From contig NZ_CP025433.1 of the NCBI RefSeq assembly GCF_002847445.1, forward strand, positions 1 through 64,000: a stretch of 64,000 bases of DNA, written 5' to 3'. This DNA is from Paracoccus zhejiangensis. GTDB taxonomy: Bacteria > Pseudomonadota > Alphaproteobacteria > Rhodobacterales > Rhodobacteraceae. This document shows positions 1 to 7,675 of this stretch, one piece after another (position 1 is the stretch's first letter; every line of letters begins with the position of its first letter). The notes under the pieces were generated by a model. That model did not search any database. It was not told where the DNA came from and saw only the letters and a list, made by a program, of their open reading frames with translations. Position numbers and translations under genes: made by a program.

Positions 1-321
1 GTCCATCAGCGCCGTATCGGCCAGCACCTGACCGGGCGGAAGATCGGCGATCTGGGTGGCCCAATCGGCGCGCGCCGCGTTGGCCTGGGCCACGGCGGCG
101 GTCACCTCGGCCTTCTGATCGGCCCCCAAAAGGCCCTTGGTATAGGTGTTGAGCAGCGGCCAGGTCGGCAGCAGCACCCAGCCAATGACCGAAATCACCG
201 CCGTCACGCCGATGGAAACCCACACGGCACGGGGCACGCGGGTGTTCAGCTCGGTGATGCCGTTCCATTCATGGCCGGTGGTCTGATGCCCGGTCAGCGG
301 ATCGCGTTGCTTTACCGACAT
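1..321 (-). CDS. ccoP: cbb3 cytochrome oxidase diheme subunit CcoP (N-terminal part, runs off window)
   Basis: This is the membrane-anchored cytochrome c subunit that carries electrons into the cbb3 terminal oxidase. Only the first 107 codons are inside the window, starting at an ATG whose complement is 319-321. The N-terminus contains the soluble stretch with HEWNGITELN that is typical of CcoP. A transmembrane helix follows (about residues 31-52, VSIGVTAVISVIGWVLLP). The heme-binding CXXCH motifs lie beyond the window edge and cannot be checked. It overlaps the end of ccoQ by 10 bases, so it is the last visible gene of the ccoNOQP series. Confidence 0.93.
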   Translation of the reverse strand, partial: MSVKQRDPLTGHQTTGHEWNGITELNTRVPRAVWVSIGVTAVISVIGWVLLPTWPLLNTYTKGLLGADQKAEVTAAVAQANAARADWATQIADLPPGQVLADTALMD

Positions 322-482
322 GGTCCGTCCTCATCATCCAGAATGCTGTTGGCGGCCTTGTCGAAGCGGTTTCCCAGTGACGGCCAGAAGGCATAGATCG
401 TGACCGCGATAGACAGCGCGATCAGGTAGAACAGCCCGAAGGATTTCGACAGGCCGGCCAGCAGGTCATGCGTGATTTCCAT
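312..482 (-). CDS. ccoQ: cbb3 oxidase small subunit CcoQ
   Basis: A 56-residue protein between ccoO and ccoP. It starts MEITHDLLAG and has one hydrophobic segment (about residues 14-34, FGLFYLIALSIAVTIYAFWP) followed by a short charged tail ending EDGPCR. CcoQ is the small, poorly conserved helper subunit that stabilises the cbb3 oxidase. Identity rests on position in the operon, length and the single membrane helix. The stop codon lies inside the start of ccoP, which suggests translational coupling. Confidence 0.88.
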   Translation of the reverse strand: MEITHDLLAGLSKSFGLFYLIALSIAVTIYAFWPSLGNRFDKAANSILDDEDGPCR

Positions 483-487
483 CGCGA

Positions 488-1264
488 TTACTCCTTAGCC
501 GTGATTTGGGTCTGATAGGGCAACTCGGTCAGGCGCCCCAGGATCTGCAGATAGGCGACCAGCGCGTCCATTTCGGTCACGCGACCGGGATTGCCGTCGA
601 AGGTGCGGATCTGGGTGGCCTCGCCGTAACGCTCGGCCACGCCAGCGGCACCGTCGCTGTCGGGGCGGGCCTGGCCGATCGCGTCCACGCTGGCCGCCGC
701 GATCTGGTCATTGGTATAGGGCACGCCCACGACCCGCAGCGCGGCCAGCCGGTCGGGCAGGCTTTCGGTTTCCAGCACCGTATCGGCCAGGAAAGCATAG
801 CTGGGCATGATCGAGGCCGGCACCACCGCGCGCGGATCGATAAGGTGGCGGGTCTGCCAGTCATCCGACAGCTTGCCACCCACGCGCGCCAGATCGGGCC
901 CCGTGCGCTTGGACCCCCACAACATCGGGTGGTCATACTGGCTTTCCGCCGCCAGCGAATAGGGGCCGTAACGTTCGACCTCGTCCTGCAGGGTGCGGAT
1001 CATCTGGCTGTGGCAGGCATAGCAGCCCTCGCGGACATAAATGTCGCGCCCGGCCTGCTCCAACGGGGTATAGACCCGCATGTCTGCCGCCGTTTCCACC
1101 GTGTCGTCGATGGTGAACAAGGGCGCGATCTCGACGATGCCGCCGACGCTGGCCACGCCGATGATGCCGATGGTCAGCGCCATGGAATGGCGCTCGGCCT
1201 TGTAATGGGTGCGCGCGTGAAAATCGAAGAAGCGCGCAAAGGGTTTGAGGATTGTTTTCAGCAT
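488..1264 (-). CDS. ccoO: cbb3 oxidase monoheme cytochrome c subunit CcoO
   Basis: A 258-residue membrane-bound cytochrome c. The single heme-binding motif CYACH is preceded by YVREG and followed by SQMIRT, which is the CcoO signature. An N-terminal membrane anchor lies around residues 26-48. The open frame extends 28 codons further upstream, into the end of ccoN. I chose the ATG at 1264 because it begins MLKTILKPF and leaves only a few bases after the ccoN stop. The soluble part passes electrons from CcoP to the CcoN catalytic core. Length is close to the roughly 240 residues usual for the family. Confidence 0.95.
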   Translation of the reverse strand: MLKTILKPFARFFDFHARTHYKAERHSMALTIGIIGVASVGGIVEIAPLFTIDDTVETAADMRVYTPLEQAGRDIYVREGCYACHSQMIRTLQDEVERYGPYSLAAESQYDHPMLWGSKRTGPDLARVGGKLSDDWQTRHLIDPRAVVPASIMPSYAFLADTVLETESLPDRLAALRVVGVPYTNDQIAAASVDAIGQARPDSDGAAGVAERYGEATQIRTFDGNPGRVTEMDALVAYLQILGRLTELPYQTQITAKE

Positions 1265-1268
1265 GGCG

Positions 1269-2921
1269 TCACTCCGCGGCCGGCAGGGCAGGCTCGCCTG
1301 CGTCGGATGAGGTCGGATAATCACGCTCGGGCTGTTTGCGGGGGGCATGGCGCACGGTCATGACCACGTTCCACAGCGCGATGCAGGCCCCGATCAGGAA
1401 CAGCAAACCGCCGAATGCGCGCGCGATGTAATAGGGGTGCATCGCGATCATGCTGTCGAGGAAGGAATAGCGCAGCGTGCCGGTGTCGTTATAGGTGCGC
1501 CACATCAGCCCCTGGATGATGCCGCTGTTCCACATCGCGAAGACGTAGATCACGGTGCCCGCCAGCGCCAACCAGAAGTGCCATTCCACGGCCTTGGCGG
1601 AATACATCCGCTCTCGCCGCCACAGCACAGGGGTCAGCGCATAGATCGAGCCAAAGGTGATCAGCGCGACCCAGCCCATGGCACCGGCATGCACATGGCC
1701 GATGGTCCAGTCGGTATAATGCGACAGCGCATTGACCGGGCGGATGGCCATGAAGGACCCCTCGAAGGTCGACAGGCCATAGAAGACTGCCGCCACCATC
1801 ATGAAGCGCAGCGTGGCATCGTCGCGGACCTTGTGCCAGGCGCCGTTCAGCGTCATCAGCGCGTTCCCCGCCGAGGCCCAGGACGGCACCAGCAGCATGA
1901 CCGAGAAGGTCATCCCAAGCGTCTGCACCCATTGCGGCAGCGCGGTGTAATGCAGGTGGTGCGAGCCGGCCCACATGTAGAAGAAGGTGATGCCCCAGAA
2001 CGACAGGATCGACAGCCGGTAGGAATAGATCGGCCGCTCGGCGCGTTTGGGCAGGAAGTAGTACAGCATCCCCAGGAAACCGGCGGTCAGGAAGAAGGCC
2101 ACCGCGTTATGGCCGTACCACCATTGCGTCATCGCATCCTGCACCCCCGAGAAGGCAGAATAGCTTTTCGCCCCCATGAAGGATGCCGGCACCGCCAGGT
2201 TGTTGATGATATGCAGCATCGCCACGACCAGGATGAAGGCCATGTAATACCAGTTGGCGACATAGATATGCGGCTCGTTCCGGCGCGACAGGGTGCGCAG
2301 GTAAAGGACGAAATAGGCGACCCAGACCACGACCAGCCAGATATCGGCATACCATTCTGGTTCGGCATATTCCTTGGATTGGGTGACGCCCATCAGATAG
2401 CCGGTGGCCGCCACGACGCAGAACAGGTTATAGCCCAGAAGCACGAACCACGGCATCAACTGGCTGGGCATCCGCGCCCGGCAGGTCCGCTGCATCACAT
2501 GGAAGGACGTGGCGATCAGCGCGTTGCCGCCAAAGCCGAAGATCACGCCCGAGGTGTGGATCGGCCTGAGCCGCCCGAACCCGGACCATGCCGCGTCAAA
2601 GCGCAGTTCGGGCCAGGCCAGCAGGGATGCCACCCAGACCCCCATGCCCATGGCGGCCACCGCCCAGATAAGCGCAAGGATGATGCCCACCTTGGTCGGG
2701 TCGTCGTAATAGGTGGCGCTGCGGTCCTCGACAGGCTCGGCGCCGCCGATGCTTGGCATGATCAGCCACAGCATCAGCGCGCCATAGGCGATGACCACCC
2801 AGCCCTGCGCGCCCATCAGGTCACCCTGACCGGCTGCGGCCATGGCGAGGCCAACCAGCACGACCAGAATCGAAATCAGCAGCGCAGACTGTCGTTCACG
2901 GCCGGTCAGACTGGAAATCAT
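1269..2921 (-). CDS. ccoN: cbb3 oxidase catalytic subunit CcoN (subunit I)
   Basis: A 550-residue polytopic membrane protein, the heme-copper oxygen-reducing core of the cbb3 oxidase. Visible family features include RPIHTSGVIFGFGGN near the heme b ligand, the active-site region MTQWWYGHNAVAFFLT (copper and heme ligands), GSHHLHYTALP, and DWTIGHVHAGAMGW. The protein has about twelve hydrophobic segments. It starts at an ATG overlapping the ccoS stop by four bases and is preceded by a purine-rich AGAAGGAA ribosome site. This high-affinity oxidase supports respiration at low oxygen. Confidence 0.97.
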   Translation of the reverse strand: MISSLTGRERQSALLISILVVLVGLAMAAAGQGDLMGAQGWVVIAYGALMLWLIMPSIGGAEPVEDRSATYYDDPTKVGIILALIWAVAAMGMGVWVASLLAWPELRFDAAWSGFGRLRPIHTSGVIFGFGGNALIATSFHVMQRTCRARMPSQLMPWFVLLGYNLFCVVAATGYLMGVTQSKEYAEPEWYADIWLVVVWVAYFVLYLRTLSRRNEPHIYVANWYYMAFILVVAMLHIINNLAVPASFMGAKSYSAFSGVQDAMTQWWYGHNAVAFFLTAGFLGMLYYFLPKRAERPIYSYRLSILSFWGITFFYMWAGSHHLHYTALPQWVQTLGMTFSVMLLVPSWASAGNALMTLNGAWHKVRDDATLRFMMVAAVFYGLSTFEGSFMAIRPVNALSHYTDWTIGHVHAGAMGWVALITFGSIYALTPVLWRRERMYSAKAVEWHFWLALAGTVIYVFAMWNSGIIQGLMWRTYNDTGTLRYSFLDSMIAMHPYYIARAFGGLLFLIGACIALWNVVMTVRHAPRKQPERDYPTSSDAGEPALPAAE

Positions 2922-3121
2922 GGCTTTGGTTCCTTCTCATCAGGCCAGACTTGCGATGTGGATCGGGCCGCCAGGGGTTTGTCGTCATTGTCGAAAAGTA
3001 TGCGTTCTGCATCGCCCGCGAGGTCTTCGTATTGACCGTTGCGCAGACTCCAGAAAAAGGCGGCGAGGCCGATCAGACCCAACACGAGGGACACCGGGAT
3101 CAAATAGGCCAGCACGTTCAT
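2918..3121 (-). CDS. ccoS: cbb3 oxidase maturation protein CcoS
   Basis: A 67-residue protein beginning MNVLAYLIPVSLVLGLIGL. It has one N-terminal membrane helix followed by FFWSLRNGQYEDLAGDAERIL, the conserved CcoS pattern. CcoS is needed to insert heme and copper into the cbb3 enzyme. Its start overlaps the ccoI stop and its stop overlaps the ccoN start, each by four bases, so ccoI, ccoS and ccoN look translationally coupled. The C-terminal part is poorly conserved and proline and charge rich. Confidence 0.93.
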   Translation of the reverse strand: MNVLAYLIPVSLVLGLIGLAAFFWSLRNGQYEDLAGDAERILFDNDDKPLAARSTSQVWPDEKEPKP

Positions 3122-5385
3122 ATGCCGGCCTGCCGGGATTGGCGGCGCGCGACGGCGCGGCGTGGCCTTCGGGTCTGGGCGCGGTTCAGGCGCAGCGAAT
3201 TGCCGATCACGATGACGGATGAGGTCGACATCGCCAACGCGGCGACCAGCGGTGTGACATAGCCCATCACCGCCATCGGCACGGCGATGAAGTTATAGCC
3301 GATGGCGAGGGCGAAATTCTGCCGCACGATCCGCGCCGTTCGATGCGCCAGGCACAGCGCACGCGGCACGGACTCCAGACCGTCGCGCAGGAAGATGAAA
3401 TCGGCTGCCATGCGGCCCGCATCCGAGGCACTGGCGGGCGCCATCGACACATGCGCAGCGGCCAGGGCCGCGGCGTCGTTCAGCCCATCGCCGACCATCA
3501 GCGGGCGATGCCCTTGGGCGCGCAGGTCTTCCAGAAAGGCGATCTTGCCCTCGGGCGTGACGCCGTGGCGGTCCAGATCGATGCCCAGTTCGGTCGCGAT
3601 GCGGCTGACGCGGGCAGCATTGTCGCCCGACAGCAGGGTAACCTGAAGCCCTTCTGCCTGCAGCGCCATGACCGTATGGGCGGCGCCGGGACGCAGGGTC
3701 TCGGTCAGCGGAAAACTGATGGGGCGGCCACCGGCAAAGGCAAAGGCGGGATCGTCATGCAGGGGCGGCGTCCCGGCGATCTGAGCCACCCAATCGCTGC
3801 GACCCAGTCGGGCAGGCTGGCCATCGATGGTGGCGCTGATGCCAAGACCAGGCACTTCCTCGACCCCTTCGATGCTCAGATCGGTGGGCGCAGAGGCCGG
3901 ATCAGGGGTGATTGCGCGCGCCGCCGGATGACCGGAATGCGCCGCCAGCGCCCGCGCCGCGCTGAGGGCCGAGACCTCGCCCGAGACCGGACCGAGCGCG
4001 GGCCGACCCGTCGTCAGGGTGCCGGTCTTGTCAAAGACCGCGCCATCGGCCTCGGCCAGACGCTCCAACGCCGCACCATCCTTCATCAGGATGCCCTGCG
4101 CCATCAGTTGCCCCGCCGCGACCACATGCGCGACCGGCACCGCCAGTCCCAGTGCGCAGGGGCAGGTGATGATCAGCACACTGATCGCGATGAAGGCCGA
4201 TTGCCGCCAATCGCCGCCGGTCGCGATCATCCAGCCGATGAACGTCACCAGCGCTGTCAGATGCACCACCGGCGCATAAAGCCGCGAGGCCCGGTCGGCG
4301 ATGCGCACATAGGTGCCGCGCCCCTGTTCCGCCGCCGATTGCATGCGGATCATCTGCGCCAGGAACGACTCCTCTGCGGCGCGCAGGGTCACGGCCTCGA
4401 TCTGACCGCTGAGGTTCAGAGTTCCCGCCTCCAATACATCGCCCGTACCGGCGGCCACCGGCATCGCCTCGCCGGTGATCAGCGAGCGGTCCAGATCGGT
4501 CGTGCCGTCGGTGATGCGCAGATCGACCGGCACATATTCATTGGCCGAGACCATGACCCGGTCGCCCGGCATGATCTTGTCCAGCGCGGTGAAGATCAGG
4601 CTGCCATCTGGTTGCAGCAGCATCGCGCCACGGGGCGAAAGCCGCGCCAGCCCCGACACCGCGCTGCGCGCCCGCTGGCGCATCATGTGATCCAGATAGC
4701 GCCCGGCCAGCAGGAAGAAGAGCAGCGTGACAGAGGCGTCGAAGAAGACGTGATGGCCGCCCTGAACCAGCTCGAACAGGCTCATCACCGTGCCCAGCAG
4801 TACGCCCAAAGAGATCGGCACGTCCATATTCGTGCGCCAGACCCGCAGCGCCTTCCAAGCCGAGGCGAAGAAGGGCCGCCCGGCATAGGCGACGACCGGC
4901 AGCGCGATCAGGGCGGAAACCAAGTGAAAGGTGTCGCGCGTGGCCGCCTCTGCGCCTGACCAGACGCCGACGGACAACAGCATGATGTTCATCGCGCCAA
5001 AGCCCGCCAGAGCGGTTGCGCGCAGCAATTCTTTTCCCGCCGGGTCGGTGGCCGCATGGTCGCCAGCCGCGGCGGCGCTGGCCTTGAAGCCAAGGCCCGC
5101 CAGCGCGTTGATGATCGGCGCCGGGTCGCTGTCGACGCGCGGCAGCAGCACGCGCACCTGTTTCAGCGTCAGATTGACCCGGGCCGAGACCACATCGGGC
5201 CGCGCATTCAGCGCCCGTTCGATCGAGGCGACGCAGCCGCCGCAGCGGATATCGGGCACGGACAGAACCGACAGCCCATGGGCATCGCCCGCCGCACGCA
5301 TGCCCGACCGGGCCTCGGCATGGTCCAGCGGCGATCCCTCCCCCTTGGGATCCACCCGCCCCACATGTGCCGTCAGATCAGCCAT
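3118..5385 (-). CDS. ccoI: Copper-transporting P-type ATPase CcoI (FixI)
   Basis: A 755-residue P1B-type ATPase. An N-terminal heavy-metal domain carries CGGCVASIERAL (about residues 48-59). The membrane CPC copper motif is in ITCPCALGLAVP, the phosphorylation site is DKTGTLTTG, and the hinge motif is GDGLNDAAAL. The CcoI subfamily exports copper for cbb3 oxidase assembly rather than for detoxification. Adjacent ccoS and ccoNOQP support that role over a CopA role. It begins two bases after the rrf2 stop, so the regulator is probably the first gene of the operon. Confidence 0.95.
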   Translation of the reverse strand: MADLTAHVGRVDPKGEGSPLDHAEARSGMRAAGDAHGLSVLSVPDIRCGGCVASIERALNARPDVVSARVNLTLKQVRVLLPRVDSDPAPIINALAGLGFKASAAAAGDHAATDPAGKELLRATALAGFGAMNIMLLSVGVWSGAEAATRDTFHLVSALIALPVVAYAGRPFFASAWKALRVWRTNMDVPISLGVLLGTVMSLFELVQGGHHVFFDASVTLLFFLLAGRYLDHMMRQRARSAVSGLARLSPRGAMLLQPDGSLIFTALDKIMPGDRVMVSANEYVPVDLRITDGTTDLDRSLITGEAMPVAAGTGDVLEAGTLNLSGQIEAVTLRAAEESFLAQMIRMQSAAEQGRGTYVRIADRASRLYAPVVHLTALVTFIGWMIATGGDWRQSAFIAISVLIITCPCALGLAVPVAHVVAAGQLMAQGILMKDGAALERLAEADGAVFDKTGTLTTGRPALGPVSGEVSALSAARALAAHSGHPAARAITPDPASAPTDLSIEGVEEVPGLGISATIDGQPARLGRSDWVAQIAGTPPLHDDPAFAFAGGRPISFPLTETLRPGAAHTVMALQAEGLQVTLLSGDNAARVSRIATELGIDLDRHGVTPEGKIAFLEDLRAQGHRPLMVGDGLNDAAALAAAHVSMAPASASDAGRMAADFIFLRDGLESVPRALCLAHRTARIVRQNFALAIGYNFIAVPMAVMGYVTPLVAALAMSTSSVIVIGNSLRLNRAQTRRPRRAVARRQSRQAGI

Positions 5386-5387
5386 GC

Positions 5388-5816
5388 TCAGACCACCTTC
5401 CCTTCGAGTCTCAGCGGCTCCAGCGCCACCTCGTCCAGGGTCGTTTCATCCAGCTTGGTCAGGAAGGCCTCGCGCGCGCCGGCCAGTTTCAGCCGCAGCC
5501 GGCAATCTGGGCGCAGCACGCATCGCCCGCCATCCTCGCGTAAGCACTCGACCAGCGCGTGATTGCCCGACAGGACGCGGATGATTTCGCCCAGGGTGAT
5601 CGCTTCGGGTGCGCGGGCCAGCATTGCCCCGCCACCGCCGCCGCGCCGTGTGACAATCAGGCCAGCGCGCGCCAGAGCGGCCATGGATTTGGTCAGGTGG
5701 TTTCTGGGTACCACCAGCTCATCGGCGATCTGGGTCGAGGACAGCGCACCGCCGGGCTCGGTTGCCAGCCGCATCATCGCCCGAAGGCCGTAATCGGTAA
5801 AGCTGGTCAACTGCAT
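5388..5816 (-). CDS. Rrf2-family transcriptional regulator, NsrR-like
   Basis: A 142-residue regulator beginning MQLTSFTDYGLRAMMRLA, the Rrf2 winged-helix start. The wing holds an unusual run of five glycines (RRGGGGGAML). Three cysteines follow with spacing C-x7-C-x5-C (CLREDGGRCVLRPDC), the iron-sulfur cluster pattern of NsrR-type nitric oxide sensors; IscR typically has a shorter first gap. The gene sits directly upstream of ccoI on the same strand and is probably cotranscribed. A role in controlling the oxidase in response to nitric oxide or iron-sulfur status is an inference from position. Confidence 0.88.
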   Translation of the reverse strand: MQLTSFTDYGLRAMMRLATEPGGALSSTQIADELVVPRNHLTKSMAALARAGLIVTRRGGGGGAMLARAPEAITLGEIIRVLSGNHALVECLREDGGRCVLRPDCRLRLKLAGAREAFLTKLDETTLDEVALEPLRLEGKVV

Positions 5817-5997
5817 GGCCGCTATAACCCTCAGACTATACTGCGGCCATGAAATCGCCTTTCCTATACCAATTCAATCCTGTTCGACGATGGATAGTAA
5901 TATTTCGCCAAGTTCACGAACTTAAGAGACATCCGAAAAACCAACCACTTTTGGCGTAATCTGCTGAATTTGGACAATGCCGTCCGGAGGCCTTTCG

Positions 5998-6117
5998 ATG
6001 CCGAAACAGTCTGTCTTTGCCGGTCTGCTCGATGCGATGACGAAGAAGGTGACGCAGCGCGAAAAGTTGCTGGCGGAGAGGGAAGCGAAGTGCCGTGCAA
6101 GCGGTGGGTGGCGCTGA
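5998..6117 (+). CDS. Small open frame of 39 codons, unknown
   Basis: The ATG at 5998 is preceded by a purine-rich GGAGG five bases upstream, a credible ribosome site. The peptide starts MPKQSVFAGLLDAMTKKV and is lysine and arginine rich with a short amphipathic helix. I do not recognise it. It lies immediately upstream of a virB8 remnant, so it could be the surviving start of a decayed plasmid gene rather than a functional protein. Confidence 0.3.
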   Translation: MPKQSVFAGLLDAMTKKVTQREKLLAEREAKCRASGGWR

Positions 6118-6171
6118 TCACACTGCATTGTCCGATGACCGGACGCCCGTCGATGTCGGAATGCACGTGAC

Positions 6172-6317
6172 TGAGGGCGTTCTCGCAAGGGAAATGAGTT
6201 TTGGGGCGAGACGCAGGCTCAGCACGGCTTGGCGTGTTGTGGGTCTTACGAGCCTTATGGCGGAGGGTGAGCTGACAGCGCTGATCCTACTGCTGCCGCC
6301 AAAAGAACCGGTGCAGG
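6172..6317 (+). pseudogene. virB8 remnant (N-terminal membrane region only)
   Basis: The frame through here reads FGARRRLSTAW, VVGLTSLM, then LTALILLLPPKE. This lines up with FGARRSLRTAW, VAGLTSLI and LSALILLLPLKE at the start of the intact virB8 at 60513-61196. The nucleotide sequences also match visibly along about 120 bases. The match stops after the first membrane helix, and no periplasmic domain follows. This is therefore a decayed copy of a type IV secretion gene, left between the cbb3 and PHB clusters. Confidence 0.75.
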
Positions 6318-6368
6318 CCCCCAGGTTGCATGACACCCTCCACGCGTGTGATGCCGCCGTTAGCTCAC

Positions 6369-7142
6369 TCAGATCCCAGACCTGAATCGCATTCGAGCGC
6401 GCTGCTCTCGTCGCTGCAACTCCCGACCACGACGTATTGATTCCTCGACATAGTTCATGTGGTCGCGCGCAGCCTCCTCGGCACGTATAGGATCAGCGGC
6501 CAGAACCGACTCAATGATCTCTATGTGTTGATCGAGAAGCTTGCGTCCGCTGTCATCGATACTGCGGAGGAGATCATGATTGTAGAAGATTCCGCGACGT
6601 GTCAGGTCATAGACCGATGCCATCATGTGGATCAGCGTTGTGTTGTGGCTGGCATCGACCACAGCACGGTGAAGCCGGAAATCGGCTTCGCTTTCCGCCT
6701 CTGCGTCCTGACCAAGCCAGGCCGCTTCGAGTTCTTCCCTGATCGCGGACAGACGCTCCTTGTCCGCAGCTGTCGCGCGCTGCGCGGCAAGGCGGGTCGC
6801 GAAGGCTTCCTGCTCGCGCCGGTATTCGAGATAATCGTAAAAGGCTTCGCCATGGCGCGAATAAAGCGCCAACATGGCCGGCGACATGGCCCTGCCGGTC
6901 AGTTCGGCAATGTAGGTTCCGTCACCGTGGCGGACATGAACGAGGCCGCGAGCCTCGAGCGTCTGCAGCGCTTCACGCAGCTTTGGCCGCGACACCCCGA
7001 AGGCGTCGGCCATTTCGCGCTCCGACGGCAAACGAGCACCGTCCTTCAGAACCCCATCGACGATCATCGTTTCAACCTTGCCGACAACCGTATCGACGAC
7101 TGATGCGTGATCAATCGGCTCAAAAATTTCCGCAGCAATCAT
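6369..7142 (-). CDS. GntR-family regulator, FadR/PdhR/LldR-like
   Basis: A 257-residue regulator with an N-terminal winged helix (LPSEREMADAFGVSRPKLREAL, about residues 36-57) and a C-terminal all-helical FCD ligand domain (FRLHRAVVDAS through DHMNYVEES). The open frame runs 65 codons further upstream. I chose the ATG at 7142 because AAGGAG lies ten bases before it and homology begins there. It is divergent from the phaA-to-phaC series. PdhR (pyruvate) and LldR (lactate) belong to this family, and the target pathway here uses both compounds, so control by lactate or pyruvate is a reasonable inference. Confidence 0.9.
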   Translation of the reverse strand: MIAAEIFEPIDHASVVDTVVGKVETMIVDGVLKDGARLPSEREMADAFGVSRPKLREALQTLEARGLVHVRHGDGTYIAELTGRAMSPAMLALYSRHGEAFYDYLEYRREQEAFATRLAAQRATAADKERLSAIREELEAAWLGQDAEAESEADFRLHRAVVDASHNTTLIHMMASVYDLTRRGIFYNHDLLRSIDDSGRKLLDQHIEIIESVLAADPIRAEEAARDHMNYVEESIRRGRELQRREQRARMRFRSGI

Positions 7143-7366
7143 GGGCGGCGAGCTCCTTAGGGGTGTCGATAGACAGACATCAATATTATTTACCTCATCG
7201 GAGTCTGATTTCAAGGACAGAATCTTCTCCAGTCGTGTGTTTTTCTGTCTGAAAATCAGTATTTTCTTGATATCCATGGAGTTTCCGTTAACCTCACGCT
7301 GCCGAGAGCCCTGCGTTAACCGGCGGCCACTCGTCACAGCATCTCGATCAAAGGTAAATAAACTTG

Positions 7367-7395
7367 TTGACTACGTTAAGTGGTAAAGTTTATAT
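7367..7395 (+). promoter_or_regulatory. Predicted promoter for the phaA operon
   Basis: TTGACT (7367-7372) and TTATAT (7390-7395) are separated by exactly 17 bases, close to the sigma-70 ideal, within an AT-rich island facing phaA. It is the best promoter match in the intergenic region. The start site has not been measured. Confidence 0.6.
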
Positions 7396-7398
7396 ACC
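7382..7398. promoter_or_regulatory. Candidate GntR operator overlapping the -10 box
   Basis: GGTA (7382-7385) and TACC (7395-7398) form an inverted repeat around nine bases and cover the predicted -10 element. FadR-subfamily regulators bind TGGT-N-ACCA type sites, although usually with a shorter centre. The location fits repression by the neighbouring regulator, but the match to the consensus is only partial. Confidence 0.35.
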
Positions 7399-7675
7399 TG
7401 CTATGACGTAGGCGGGACGCTGAGCGCTCCGCCCCAACTCTGGGAGGGGGCGTCCATGCTGCAGCACGAAGCGGTTCGGTCGGACCGCAGGCCGGCTTGG
7501 CCGGTCAATCGCTCGGGTTGTCTCCGCCATGCCGGTCCACGGTGCCGCGCCTCTGACTTCTTGGCCGAGGGGCCATCAAATCGACCATGTCGAGCCGCAT
7601 TGCTTTGTTCTGCCGATGGAACCTGCTCAGCAAACTGACCACCTTTCAAACGACCTTAGGAAAAGGATCGATGCT

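Larger units (their letters stand above)
5817..6368. other. Intergenic region with decayed conjugation-gene DNA
   Basis: About 550 bases between the rrf2 start and the gntR stop without an intact recognisable gene. The left 180 bases are AT-richer than the surroundings and should hold the rrf2 promoter. I found no clear FNR box (TTGAT-N4-ATCAA) there. The right half contains a virB8 remnant and a 39-codon open frame, both annotated separately. Confidence 0.6.
7143..7675. promoter_or_regulatory. Divergent control region between gntR and phaA
   Basis: About 530 bases without a supported gene. The left part is AT-rich and contains the gntR start region. It repeats the motif GGTAAATAA twice, once on each strand (near 7188-7197 and 7352-7360). 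A sigma-70-like promoter at 7367-7395 points toward phaA and leaves a transcript leader of about 270 bases. That leader is GC-rich and contains no protein I can recognise. Confidence 0.6.

Noticed and set aside
1347..4959. Two long plus-strand open frames (1347-3035 and 3343-4959)
   Set aside because: Both are antisense to ccoN and ccoI and show no domain.
5817..5997. FNR box expected for a cbb3 operon
   Set aside because: I looked for TTGAT-N4-ATCAA and found no acceptable match in the region upstream of rrf2.
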